DNA of 64,000 nt from an uncultured Coriobacteriaceae bacterium (GTDB lineage Bacteria; Actinomycetota; Coriobacteriia; Coriobacteriales; Atopobiaceae): positions 1-64,000 of the forward strand of contig CACZFB010000002.1 in assembly GCA_902780305.1 (NCBI GenBank). Direction: 5' to 3'. The notes beneath the pieces were generated by a model. That model made no database searches, was not told where the DNA came from, and saw nothing but the letters and a program-made list of their open reading frames with translations. Positions 7,251-15,797 of this stretch are shown here, piece after piece. Within the stretch, counting starts at the first letter, position 1. Each line of letters starts with the position of its first letter. A program made the translations under genes and the position numbers.

Positions 7251-10175
7251 CTAGCATCGGTGTGATTTGCGCCACATGTCGATGTAGCGCTGTATGTTGC
7301 CACATTCCAACGTAATACAGTTGTGTGTTGGCATAGATGAGAGTACCGTCTTGCCATAGCGCTTAGTTACCACGCGAGAATCACCGAGCACCAAAAGACC
7401 CGTGTCGGTTGACGAGCGGATGAGCCTCCCTGCAGCCTGCTTTACCGAGAGCACCGCCTCGGGAAGCGAGTAGCGCCACCATGCCCTGCTCTCGCGAGCG
7501 TCGCGTTCGCGTACCAGAGGATCCTGCGGACTCGCGAAGGGGAGCTTGGGTATTATGACGCAGCGCAAGGTATTACCGGCCGCATCGAAGCCCTCCCAAA
7601 AGGACTTGAGCGCAAAGAGACTCGTACGCTCATCCGCAAGGAAGCGCTCCCGTAAACGTCGTGGCGACGCCCCACGCTCTTGGCAGATGAGCGGTATACC
7701 CTGCTCCGTAAGACGCGGTTTGAGTGCTTGGTATACCTGCTCCATCTCGCGCCTGTTGGTGAAGAGCGTAAGCACCGACCCCTCCATGCCCACATGGGTG
7801 TTATACACGAGCTCCTCGAGCGCAGCCAAATACCTTGTGTCGTTTGGCGCGGGCATGTCCTTGGCAACAATTACCGACATGTGGCCATCGTAGTCGTAGC
7901 TGCTGTTCAGTCGAACCTCCGCATGCGAGGATGCGTCGAGCCTGTCGAACCCAACGGCGCGGTTAAAGTGCTCAAAACTGTTGCCCACAGCTATCGTGGC
8001 AGAGGTATACACCACACTCGCTACCTCCGGATACCACTTTTCGGCAAGATCTGAACCAACGTCGTACTTTTGCGCGACGAGCTGCTCCATGTTTCGACGC
8101 CGTTGCGTTCTGTAGAGCTCGGCCGAGTACACATATTCGTCCGTAGGCTCTAATACAATGGTAGTAAGGGCATCGAGCAAGGTACGCACGCGCCTCTGGG
8201 CATCACCAAGCTCCGAGGCCATGGTTGCCGACTCGGGCGCGAGCGCCGATTGGGCCTGCTCTATGCTCTTGGCCAGCGCCTCCAAGCTTGCGGCGGCAAT
8301 CGCCGCGCATTCCTCAACCATCAGCCATTCCTGGCTATCGCGTACCTGCTCATCTATCCAGAGCGTTACGTTGTCGTAGCCTCCCCCGCCTCTGGCAAGG
8401 CTCATGAGGTTGTGAATCGAATCGAACAGCTCGGGGCAGGCAGTTTGCGCGCGCTGCGTCGCGGCGGCCACCTTGGTGAGCAATCCCGCCACGAGCGTTG
8501 AGCTATCCAGCTGTGTACTACGGGTGAGCAGGCTATGTATTACACCTGTCTTTATACCTCCCAGCTGCGTAAATACCATGGTAGCACTCTCGGGCGAAAG
8601 CTCCTTGGCCCACTGGCGGCGCGCTTCCTGCTCAAAAGAATGCGCCTCGTCCACCACCCAGTGACGGATAGGCGGCAGTATGGCGTTATCGAGTGCGATG
8701 TCACGTAGCAGCATGGAGTGATTGGTTACCACGACGTCCGCGCCCGCCGCACGGCGACGCGCGCCGTGCACGAAGCACTCGTTGGGGAAGTACGGACAAC
8801 GGGTGCGCATGCATTCCGAGGGCGTGGTGGTAAGCAGCTCGCGCGGCACCACGCGCCATCGTATGCCCAAGGCATCAACGTCACCCTCCGGTGACTGACA
8901 TGCGTAGGCACCAACAACGGCGAAGGCGGTAAGGATGTCGCCTGCCTCGGCATCGGGATATCGCTGCAGACGCTCAAGCGCATAGTTAGGCAGATCCCGC
9001 TGCATGGCAAGTTCGAGCCGATGCAGGCAGGGATAGTGGTCGTAGCCCTTAATACTGCAGTAAGACACACCATGGGGCAGGGCCTCATCGAGAGCGGGCA
9101 GCTCATGCGAGACAAGCTGGTCCGTAAGTGCGTTCGTCTTGGTGGCAACGCCCACCGTCACGTGGTTCTGCTGAGCAAACAGTATTTCGGGAAGCAGATA
9201 GGCCACCGACTTGCCCACGCCCGTGCCCGCCTCTATGGCCCGGTGGTCCGACTGCTCAAGGGCGCTGCGCACCTGCTGGGCCATCTCCACCTGCTCGTCT
9301 CGGCGCTCGTAGTTGTAATACATCCTCGACACAGCGCCATCCTCGCCAAATGCACTGCGTATTTCCTGTGTAGTAGGAGTGTAGTACAGGCCATCTAGCT
9401 GCGAAAAGTCTTCCTTGGCAGGCCGGGCGTCCTGCGCGGCCATCTGCCTTCGCACATCGCGTAGCGAGAATGTATCAGCGAATCCCTCCTGCGCAATACT
9501 GCGTAATATGGGTCTATATTGCCATTCGATGTCGGGGTGCATCTGGCACAGCCGCTCCAAAAAGCCGGCAGGCAAGTCGGATATGCCGAGCAAGATGATG
9601 CGCCACATGCCACACAGGGCGTCCACGTCGTCGCCGGCACGATGCGTCACCGACGCGCAGCCAAAGGCCTGGGCCATATCCTGGAGCCGGTGTGTGGACA
9701 AGCGAGGCAGGGCCATGCGCGAGAGGGCAAGCGAGTCGATCCAGATGTCGGAGACCTCCGTACCACCGCTGACGCTCTCCACAAACGAGCGATCGAAGGT
9801 TGCGTTGTGCGCCACCACCGGCTGTCCGCCAATGAAGCTCGCAAGCGCCGCCACCGCCTCTTGGGCACGCGGCGCGTCTTGCACGTCGTAGTCGCTGATT
9901 CCGGTAAGCTCTCGGATCTCGTGCGGTATGGGTCCCGAAGGACGCACGAAGGTTGAAAACCGGTCAACGACCTCCCTACCCGACAGACGTGCGGCCGCGA
10001 TCTCGATGAGCTCGTTCTTCCTATACGAGAGGCCCGTCGTCTCGGTGTCGAGCACAACAAGGTCCTCCTCGAGCAGCCCAAAGGTCGTCTGCTCGGCTCG
10101 CTGCGCGAGGGTGAGGTACTTCTCGCGGACCGAAGCGGGGGTGCCTGGCAACAACAGGTCTTCTACGGTGTGCAT
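7251..10175 (-). CDS. dinG: DinG-type helicase with N-terminal DEDDh exonuclease domain
   Basis: This 974-residue protein combines a 3'-5' exonuclease domain with an XPD/DinG-type helicase, as in the Firmicutes DinG architecture. Exonuclease motifs are VVLDTETTGL (near residue 40), VVAHNATFDRSFV and HRAGDDVDAL. Helicase motifs are EAGTGVGKSVAYLLP (Walker A, near 315) and VVDEAHSFEQEA (DEAH box). Cysteines in ECMRTRCPYFPNEC, with an upstream YPC, look like the iron-sulfur cluster ligands of DinG/XPD helicases. The C-terminus carries AAGRLIRSSTDTGLLVLGD. The family acts on displaced or structured DNA. An AGGAGC sequence about 15 nt before the ATG and the 18-bp gap to ddl suggest co-transcription with ddl. 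Confidence 0.9.
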   Translation of the reverse strand: MHTVEDLLLPGTPASVREKYLTLAQRAEQTTFGLLEEDLVVLDTETTGLSYRKNELIEIAAARLSGREVVDRFSTFVRPSGPIPHEIRELTGISDYDVQDAPRAQEAVAALASFIGGQPVVAHNATFDRSFVESVSGGTEVSDIWIDSLALSRMALPRLSTHRLQDMAQAFGCASVTHRAGDDVDALCGMWRIILLGISDLPAGFLERLCQMHPDIEWQYRPILRSIAQEGFADTFSLRDVRRQMAAQDARPAKEDFSQLDGLYYTPTTQEIRSAFGEDGAVSRMYYNYERRDEQVEMAQQVRSALEQSDHRAIEAGTGVGKSVAYLLPEILFAQQNHVTVGVATKTNALTDQLVSHELPALDEALPHGVSYCSIKGYDHYPCLHRLELAMQRDLPNYALERLQRYPDAEAGDILTAFAVVGAYACQSPEGDVDALGIRWRVVPRELLTTTPSECMRTRCPYFPNECFVHGARRRAAGADVVVTNHSMLLRDIALDNAILPPIRHWVVDEAHSFEQEARRQWAKELSPESATMVFTQLGGIKTGVIHSLLTRSTQLDSSTLVAGLLTKVAAATQRAQTACPELFDSIHNLMSLARGGGGYDNVTLWIDEQVRDSQEWLMVEECAAIAAASLEALAKSIEQAQSALAPESATMASELGDAQRRVRTLLDALTTIVLEPTDEYVYSAELYRTQRRRNMEQLVAQKYDVGSDLAEKWYPEVASVVYTSATIAVGNSFEHFNRAVGFDRLDASSHAEVRLNSSYDYDGHMSVIVAKDMPAPNDTRYLAALEELVYNTHVGMEGSVLTLFTNRREMEQVYQALKPRLTEQGIPLICQERGASPRRLRERFLADERTSLFALKSFWEGFDAAGNTLRCVIIPKLPFASPQDPLVRERDARESRAWWRYSLPEAVLSVKQAAGRLIRSSTDTGLLVLGDSRVVTKRYGKTVLSSMPTHNCITLECGNIQRYIDMWRKSHRC

Positions 10176-10193
10176 GGGCGGTCCTTTGGGCTC

Positions 10194-11144
10194 CTAGTCC
10201 GTAAGGGCAAGCTCGACGAAGAGACGGCACAACTCGGGGAAGGCAATCCCCTCGTGCCGCGCGGAGTCAGGCAGCAGGCTCGCGGCCGTCATGCCGGGAA
10301 TGGTGTTGGTCTCCAAAATCACAGGAGTGCCCTCTGCGTCCACCATAAAGTCGCTGCGCGAGCAACCGCGACAGCCAAGGGCAACATGCGCCCGCACGGC
10401 CAGTTCCTGCGCCTTGGCATACGTCTGCGGCGCCAGACGCGCGGGTATTACGTGATGCAGCTCGGCTGGCTCGTACTTTACGTGCTCGTCGTAGAACTCA
10501 GCGCCCGTTACCACCTCGATGGCCGTCAGCGCGCGCGGGTTGCGGTTGCCCAGCACCGGCACGGTAATCTCGGTACCTTCCACGGCGGACTCCACGAGGA
10601 CGCGGCCGCCGCCTTCGCCCGCACGGGCGATGGCAGGTGCCAGCTCGTCGGCCGTGGTCACCCGCGACACACCGTAGCTCGAGCCGTTGCTGGTGGGCTT
10701 CACGAACAGTGGGAGACCGAGCTCCTCCACAAGCTCGCGCACGCGCGCCTCGTTGGGCACCTCCCCCGCGTCAAGCACGACGTCGGGGGCAACCGGAATG
10801 CCCGCGCGACGATACACCGCCTTGGCTATGCCCTTCTCCATCGCCATGGACGAAGCCAGCACGCCAGAGAACGTATAGGGGATGTGCAGGACCTCCAGCA
10901 TTCCCTGGATACAGCCGTCTTCCCCATAGCTGCCATGCAGGGCCACGAACGCCACGTCGTACCCTCCGTGCGCGATTGCGTCCAAGAAGCCGTCCTGCGC
11001 TATGTCCAAAAGGTCAACCTGTGCGAAGCCGGCTTCCCTGAGCGCGGCCTGCACCTCGGAGGCAGACGAGAGGGACACGTCACGTTCGTCGGACCAGCCG
11101 CCGGCCAGCACTGCCACCTTGCATGTGGTTACGTCGTTTGTCAT
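10194..11144 (-). CDS. ddl: D-alanine--D-alanine ligase
   Basis: The 316-residue cytoplasmic ATP-grasp enzyme joins two D-alanines for the peptidoglycan pentapeptide. Visible hallmarks are the N-terminal VLAGGWSDERDVSLSSA, the substrate-loop-like ALHGSYGEDGCIQGMLE, LFVKPTSNGSSYGVSRV in the ATP-grasp fold, EGTEITVPVLG, and the C-terminal ETNTIPGMTAASLLP. The ATG at 11144 (MTNDVTTCKV) has AAAGGGAAAG just upstream; a start 18 codons earlier would lack support and add a non-family extension. It is divergent from rlmN, with a 112-bp shared upstream region, and followed by dinG. Confidence 0.95.
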   Translation of the reverse strand: MTNDVTTCKVAVLAGGWSDERDVSLSSASEVQAALREAGFAQVDLLDIAQDGFLDAIAHGGYDVAFVALHGSYGEDGCIQGMLEVLHIPYTFSGVLASSMAMEKGIAKAVYRRAGIPVAPDVVLDAGEVPNEARVRELVEELGLPLFVKPTSNGSSYGVSRVTTADELAPAIARAGEGGGRVLVESAVEGTEITVPVLGNRNPRALTAIEVVTGAEFYDEHVKYEPAELHHVIPARLAPQTYAKAQELAVRAHVALGCRGCSRSDFMVDAEGTPVILETNTIPGMTAASLLPDSARHEGIAFPELCRLFVELALTD

Positions 11145-11256
11145 GTTCTTTCCCTTTGTTTTCCTTGTCTGCGTTAGATTCGTGTAGTCTCGAAACAATC
11201 CAACAGATGAGGATACTTCCTCTTGCGCACGTCAGAACTGACAGGGAGAAAAATAC

Positions 11257-12303
11257 ATGCAGCCTCAAGATGACTCCACCAAACGACAGAGCATTCTGGA
11301 CATGAGCGAGCACGAGTTGGCGGACCTGCTTGCCGAGCTCGGTCAGCCCGCCTTTAGGGCCAAGCAAATACGATCGTGGGTTTGGGAGAAGGGCGCCACG
11401 TCCTTCGACCAGATGACCAACCTCCCCAAGAGTCTGCGCGAGCAACTGGCACAGCGGTGCGACCTTGGCGGCGTAACGGAGGTCGCGCGCCAGGAGTCCG
11501 CGGACGGATCCAGAAAGTACCTCGTGCGCTACGGGGACGGCACCGCCGTCGAGTGTGTGGGCATGCCGACCAAGTCTCGTCTTACCGTCTGTGCCTCCAC
11601 GCAGGCCGGCTGTGGCATGCAGTGCGCCTTCTGCGCCACCGGAGCATCCGGACTCACTCGTTCACTGACTGCCGGGGAGATCTACCAGCAGGTACTACAT
11701 GTGCGTGACGACTTTGACGCCCGTATTACCGGTGTAGTAATGATGGGACAGGGCGAGCCGTTTGCCAACTACGAGCAGACCCTGGCCGCGCTGAGGCGCC
11801 TCAACGACCCCAACGGCATGGGTATTGGGGCGCGGCACCTCACGGTGTCCACGTGTGGCATCATCCCCATGATCACACGGTTCTCCAAGGAGCCGGAACA
11901 GTTTACCTTGGCCGTGTCGCTCCACTCCGCCGTCCAACGCACGCGAGACGCCCTCATGCCCGGAGTCAAGCGCTACTCGTTGCTACGTTTGTACGACGCC
12001 ATGGGAGAGTACGCCAACAGGACCGGCCGACGCCCCACCTACGAATACGCGCTTATTAAGGGTGTGAACGACACTGACGAGGAACTCGCCTATCTGTGCG
12101 ACTTCTGCCGTAATACGTTGTGTCACGTCAACCTCATCCAGCTCAACGACGTCAGCGGCTCCCGCTTCCAGCCCTCCAGCCCCGAGCGGGCAAATACGTT
12201 TGTAAGACGCCTTACCTCCGTGGGCGTCGAAGCCACAATTCGCAACTCCCGCGGTGCGGACATCGACGCCGCCTGCGGACAGCTTCGCCAGCGACTGGGA
12301 TAG
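11257..12303 (+). CDS. rlmN: 23S rRNA (adenine2503-C2)-methyltransferase
   Basis: This 348-residue radical-SAM enzyme methylates C2 of A2503 in 23S rRNA (and A37 of some tRNAs). The CxxxCxxC iron-sulfur motif is CGMQCAFC (near residue 119), followed by MMGQGEPFANY (SAM-binding GEP motif), VSTCGIIP and LAVSLHS. The C-terminal Cys of the methyl-shuttling pair is in DIDAACGQL. Length is normal for the family. AGGGAGAA lies about 8 nt before the ATG. A perfect family A palindrome follows directly and probably terminates transcription. Confidence 0.96.
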   Translation: MQPQDDSTKRQSILDMSEHELADLLAELGQPAFRAKQIRSWVWEKGATSFDQMTNLPKSLREQLAQRCDLGGVTEVARQESADGSRKYLVRYGDGTAVECVGMPTKSRLTVCASTQAGCGMQCAFCATGASGLTRSLTAGEIYQQVLHVRDDFDARITGVVMMGQGEPFANYEQTLAALRRLNDPNGMGIGARHLTVSTCGIIPMITRFSKEPEQFTLAVSLHSAVQRTRDALMPGVKRYSLLRLYDAMGEYANRTGRRPTYEYALIKGVNDTDEELAYLCDFCRNTLCHVNLIQLNDVSGSRFQPSSPERANTFVRRLTSVGVEATIRNSRGADIDAACGQLRQRLG

Positions 12304-12318
12304 TATTCGAGAGTCCTC

Positions 12319-12390
12319 AGCCTATCAAAGGGGTAGCCCCCATTGATCTGCCGCTTTGGCAATCAATGGGGGCTACCCCTTTGATAGGCT
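12319..12390. repeat. Family A palindrome, 29-bp perfect arms
   Basis: Arms at 12319-12347 and 12362-12390 are perfect complements. The 14-nt loop (CTGCCGCTTTGGCA) is itself partly palindromic. It lies between the convergent rlmN and small membrane-protein genes and is a likely bidirectional terminator. Confidence 0.9.
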
Positions 12391-12410
12391 GACCCAGTCT
12401 GTATTACGGG

Positions 12411-12668
12411 TTAATACCCCAGGGCCTCCCATTGTGCAGCAGTACGCGCGCGGTTCTCCTCGGCACGCGCGCGCTCCTCGGCATGCGTGGTCTTGCCCGA
12501 GACCAGCGGCGAGATGCTATCCTGCACCTCCTCCGTAGCGTCCACAATCGAGGACGAGACCTCGCGCAAGGCCTCCCGCTGCTCGTCGTTGAGCACATAC
12601 CGATAGACCGCCGTAATACCCACAACTACCAGACCAGCACCGAGGGCCATCTTCTCAAGAACGTGCAT
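12411..12668 (-). CDS. Small single-pass membrane protein, unknown function
   Basis: The 85-residue protein begins MHVLEKMALGAGLVVVGITAVYRYVL, a single hydrophobic segment, followed by an acidic/helical cytoplasmic tail (SSSIVDATEEVQDSISPLV, then Arg/Ala/Glu-rich). The ATG at 12668 has GGGAGGA seven bases upstream and overlaps the parB stop by 14 bp, so it is coupled to parAB. The position invites a link between chromosome partitioning and the membrane, but no family is recognised and this is speculation. Confidence 0.72.
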   Translation of the reverse strand: MHVLEKMALGAGLVVVGITAVYRYVLNDEQREALREVSSSIVDATEEVQDSISPLVSGKTTHAEERARAEENRARTAAQWEALGY

Positions 12669-13533
12669 CTGTTCCTCCCAAGATCGTCGTAACGAGTCGT
12701 TCGAGCTCCTGCTCGTCGCCAAACTCAATCTCTATCTTATGCTTGCCGCGCACGGTCTTTACGCTCACCTTCGCCGACAGGCGGTCGCGCAACTGGTTCG
12801 CGGCATGCTTGTACGACTGCGGAGCGACCTCGTGCCGCGCTGGCGCGCTCTGCGTTTTGACAGAAAACAACGGACCGAGGATTTCTGTCTGACGTACCGA
12901 GAGCCCCTCAGCGACCACCTTGCGCGCCAAGGCACAGCGACCCTCCTCTCCCGAGACCGTCAGGATCGCTCGGGCATGCCCGGCGGACAGCGAGCCGTCC
13001 CGCACCAGGTCCTGGACCTCCGCGGGCAAATCGAGCAGCCTGAGCGTGTTGGATATGGCGGAGCGCGACTTGGAGAGCAGCGACGCCAGCTCGGTCTGTG
13101 TGATGCCGTGCTGGTTGATGAGCGCCGCGTAGCCTGCTGCCTCCTCCAGGGGGCTGAGGTCCTCGCGCTGGAGGTTCTCGATGAGGGCCAGCTGCAGGAT
13201 CTCGTCGTCGCTCACCTCGCGAATGATTACGGGAACACGCTCCAGACCAATGAGCCGCGCAGCCTGCCAGCGGCGCTCCCCCGCCACGATCTGGTAGCCG
13301 GTTGGCTGCGTACGGACCACGATGGGCTGCAGCAGCCCGTTTTGCCGTATGGAGTCGGCCAGTGAGCGGAGCTCGTCCTCGTCGAAGTGCTTGCGGGGCT
13401 GGTTTGGGTTGGGTTCGATGCTGGCAACCGGCAGCTCGGTGACGGCGGCGTCGCGCTCCTGTGCATGCACCTCTCCGGCCGTCTCGCCAAGCAGGGCACC
13501 AAGGCCGCGGCCCAGACCACCTCGGTTAGCCAT
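12655..13533 (-). CDS. parB: Chromosome-partitioning protein ParB
   Basis: The 292-residue CTP-dependent DNA clamp loads at parS and spreads to organise the origin. It begins MANRGGLGRGLGALLGE, a typical ParA-interacting N-terminus. The ParB/Srx domain includes PNPNQPRKHFDEDEL and IVAGERRWQAARLIGL (the GERRxRA CTP-binding motif). The HTH region has ALIENLQREDLSPLEEAAGY and ITQTELASLLSKSRSAISNTLRLL. The ATG at 13533 overlaps the end of parA by 8 bp. A matching parS palindrome lies in rsmG at 14559-14574. Confidence 0.95.
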   Translation of the reverse strand: MANRGGLGRGLGALLGETAGEVHAQERDAAVTELPVASIEPNPNQPRKHFDEDELRSLADSIRQNGLLQPIVVRTQPTGYQIVAGERRWQAARLIGLERVPVIIREVSDDEILQLALIENLQREDLSPLEEAAGYAALINQHGITQTELASLLSKSRSAISNTLRLLDLPAEVQDLVRDGSLSAGHARAILTVSGEEGRCALARKVVAEGLSVRQTEILGPLFSVKTQSAPARHEVAPQSYKHAANQLRDRLSAKVSVKTVRGKHKIEIEFGDEQELERLVTTILGGTDARS

Positions 13534-14287
13534 GGGCCACCACCTCTTGCGCGAGGGCGGCATATGCCTGGGCGCCCGCGCTCGTGGGGGCATACCGGTT
13601 GATGGGCAGCCCGTGGCTGGGTGCCTCCGAGAGCTTGACGTTGCGCGGTATTACCGTTTGGAAGACCTGCTCGCCAAAGTAGTCGCGCACCTCCTCCACC
13701 ACCTGCTTGGAGAGCGTGGTACGGGCGTCGAACATGGTCATCACGACCCCAAAGATACCCAGACCGGGATTGAGACGACCCTTTACCATGCGCATGGACT
13801 CCAGGAGCTTAGAGAGGCCCTCCAACGCATAGAACTCGCATTGGATGGGGATGAGCAGGGAGTCCGCCGCAACGAGCGCGTTTACCGTGAGGAGCCCGAG
13901 CGACGGTGGGCAGTCCACGAACACGTAGTCGTACTGCTCGCGCACCGGGTCGAGCACGTAGCGCAGCACGCTCTCGCGAGCCATAACGCTCACCAGCTCT
14001 ATCTCGGCACCCGCGAGCTGGATGGTTGCGGGGGCAACCCGGACGCCCTCCACGGGCGAGTCCACGACCACGTTCTCCAGCGACACGTTGTTCATGAGGG
14101 CGTCATACACATCCTCACCCAACGAGTCCTTGTCCACGCCAAACCCGCTCGTGGCGTTGCCTTGCGGGTCGAAGTCCACAACGAGGACGCGCTTTCCCAA
14201 ATCTCCCAGACAAGCGGCTAGGCCAATGGCAGTCGTCGACTTGCCCACACCGCCCTTTTGATTGATAATCGCCACAACCTGCGCCAT
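13526..14287 (-). CDS. parA: Chromosome-partitioning ATPase ParA (Soj)
   Basis: The 253-residue deviant-Walker ATPase works with ParB in origin segregation. It begins MAQVVAIINQKGGVGKSTTAI, containing the deviant Walker A KGGVGKST. VLVVDFDPQGNATSGFG and YVFVDCPPSLGLLTVNAL are the A' and B motifs. The ATG at 14287 is preceded by GGAG at good spacing; an upstream in-frame extension of 27 residues lacks an RBS. It overlaps parB by 8 bp, and a family A palindrome lies upstream, separating it from rsmG. Confidence 0.96.
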   Translation of the reverse strand: MAQVVAIINQKGGVGKSTTAIGLAACLGDLGKRVLVVDFDPQGNATSGFGVDKDSLGEDVYDALMNNVSLENVVVDSPVEGVRVAPATIQLAGAEIELVSVMARESVLRYVLDPVREQYDYVFVDCPPSLGLLTVNALVAADSLLIPIQCEFYALEGLSKLLESMRMVKGRLNPGLGIFGVVMTMFDARTTLSKQVVEEVRDYFGEQVFQTVIPRNVKLSEAPSHGLPINRYAPTSAGAQAYAALAQEVVAHG

Positions 14288-14361
14288 GTTCGCTCCAATC
14301 TGCGCGTTAAAAGTTCGGGGACCCATTCTAGCAGTGAGACGGGACAGATGTGCGGCACGGT

Positions 14362-14430
14362 CTATCAAAGAGGGGTAACCCCCATCGATTGCCGCAAGCG
14401 GAATATCGATGGGGGTTACCCCTCTGATAG
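14362..14430. repeat. Family A palindrome between rsmG and parA
   Basis: Arms at 14362-14389 and 14405-14430 (core GGGGTAACCCCCATCGAT) with loop TGCCGCAAGCGGAAT. It sits 11 bp after the rsmG stop and upstream of parA, where it would terminate the upstream transcript. Confidence 0.88.
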
Positions 14431-14441
14431 GTCAATACAGG

Positions 14442-15167
14442 CTACCCCAGCGGGCGGTGCTTTGCCATGCCGACGGCACGGGGCAAGCGAACGCTCGGGT
14501 TGGCCGTACGCTGATACACCAGAATCTCTCGGTGGCCCATGTCGTGCGGCAGGGAGAACGTTTCACGTGAAACGCGCCGCAGACCGCAGACGCGTGCCGC
14601 ACGGTCGCCAGCCTCGATTTCCTCCGCCGTGGGACGGGCCTTGGCGACGACCAGATGGCCGCCGCGCGCGAGCAGCGGGGCGGCATACTCCACAATCACG
14701 TTGGTTTGCGCCACGGCGCGGGCCGTGACCGCTGCGAAGGCATTCCGGTTCTGTCGTGCGAAGTCCTCCACGCGGCACGCCTGCGCACGCACGGCGTCAC
14801 CAAGACCCAGCTCGCGCACGAAGTCCTCGACGGCGGCAACCTTCTTCCCCACCGAGTCCACGAGCACGGCAGGACGACCCGTAACGATGGCCAGCGGAAT
14901 CCCCGGAAAGCCCGCCCCGGTGCCCATGTCCACGAACGGCCCCTCCGGGGCGCGCGAGAAGGCCTCCAGCAGCAGGAGGGAGTCCACCACGTGCAGGTAT
15001 GCCGCCTCCCGCACCGACGTGATCCTGGTGAGGTTGACGACGCGGTTGCGCTCTATAACCAAGTCCAGATGTAGCGCGAGGAGCTCCCGCTGCCGCTGGG
15101 TCGTGGCAATGCCTGCCTCATCCAGCGCCAGCGAGAGCTCCTCGAGCGTAGCTGTTGTGCCCTGCAT
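14442..15167 (-). CDS. rsmG: 16S rRNA (guanine527-N7)-methyltransferase
   Basis: The 241-residue SAM-dependent methyltransferase modifies G527 of 16S rRNA. The SAM-binding core is FVDMGTGAGFPGIPLAIV, preceded by NRVVNLTRIT and HVVDSLLLLEAF, all typical of RsmG. AARVCGLRRVSRETF and GHREILVYQRT form the C-terminal strand region. Its start follows the jag stop by 2 bp. The coding sequence contains a parS site at 14559-14574. The last 20 or so residues (SVRLPRAVGMAKHRPLG) are Pro/Arg-rich, as common in the family. Confidence 0.95.
   Translation of the reverse strand: MQGTTATLEELSLALDEAGIATTQRQRELLALHLDLVIERNRVVNLTRITSVREAAYLHVVDSLLLLEAFSRAPEGPFVDMGTGAGFPGIPLAIVTGRPAVLVDSVGKKVAAVEDFVRELGLGDAVRAQACRVEDFARQNRNAFAAVTARAVAQTNVIVEYAAPLLARGGHLVVAKARPTAEEIEAGDRAARVCGLRRVSRETFSLPHDMGHREILVYQRTANPSVRLPRAVGMAKHRPLG
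14559..14574. promoter_or_regulatory. parS: parS centromere site
   Basis: The 16-bp perfect palindrome CGTTTCACGTGAAACG matches the conserved bacterial parS consensus TGTTTCACGTGAAACA except at the two outermost bases. It lies within rsmG, about 0.9 kb upstream of parAB and 4 kb from dnaA, a standard location for ParB loading. I found no second copy in the window. Confidence 0.93.
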
Positions 15168-15169
15168 CC

Positions 15170-15724
15170 CTATGCGCGCAATGCCGTAACGACCACGTGG
15201 CGCGTGGGGTCCTCGCCCTCGGAATGCGTGGTCACGCCGTCGTCGCCCATCAGGGCGATGTGCACGATCCGGCGCTCGTACGCGTTCATGGGCGGAAGCG
15301 AGACCTTGGAGTGTTGGCGCTTGGCCCGCGACGCGGCGGAGCGCGCCAGGCTGCGGAGCTTCTCCTTGCGGCGGTGCTTGTAGCCCTCCACGTCTACCAC
15401 TACGGGATAGTGGAACCGCAGCGTGCTGCTCATAAGAGACGAAACGACCATCTGTAGCGCGTCAAGGGTCCTGCCATGGCGGCCGATGAGCACCGCGAGG
15501 TCGCCCCCGGTAACGTCCAGGATAAGCTCGCCGTCGTCGCCCTCGTACTCGTCGATGGTAATGTTGTCCTCTCCAAAGAAGGAGAGCAGGCGTCGCACAT
15601 GGCCGACGGCAATGTCGGCTATCGTGTCGATGTCGGCATCGGTGAGCTCGACGCCCTGCTCGTAGCGCTCGCGAATCTCGACAAACTGGTCGGTCGCCTC
15701 GGCGAGCGTGGTCTCTTCCTCCAT
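15170..15724 (-). CDS. jag: RNA-binding protein Jag/KhpB (KH-R3H)
   Basis: The 184-residue protein has a KH domain (GGDLAVLIGRHGRTLDALQMVVS) and an R3H domain (SLPPMNAYERRIVHIAL) in the usual order, the KhpB/EloR/Jag arrangement that binds RNA and affects cell elongation and division in other Gram-positives. It lacks the N-terminal Jag-N module of Firmicutes versions; an acidic N-terminus (MEEETTLAEATDQF) replaces it. The ATG at 15724 has GGAGG at 7 nt. It lies between yidC and rsmG, the conserved order. Confidence 0.92.
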   Translation of the reverse strand: MEEETTLAEATDQFVEIRERYEQGVELTDADIDTIADIAVGHVRRLLSFFGEDNITIDEYEGDDGELILDVTGGDLAVLIGRHGRTLDALQMVVSSLMSSTLRFHYPVVVDVEGYKHRRKEKLRSLARSAASRAKRQHSKVSLPPMNAYERRIVHIALMGDDGVTTHSEGEDPTRHVVVTALRA

Positions 15725-15797
15725 GCTGTACCTCCGTCCGGGTAATAGAGCGGGCGCTCGACATGAGGTCGGCGCCCGCTGGTCTTGTCTTGTTTTT

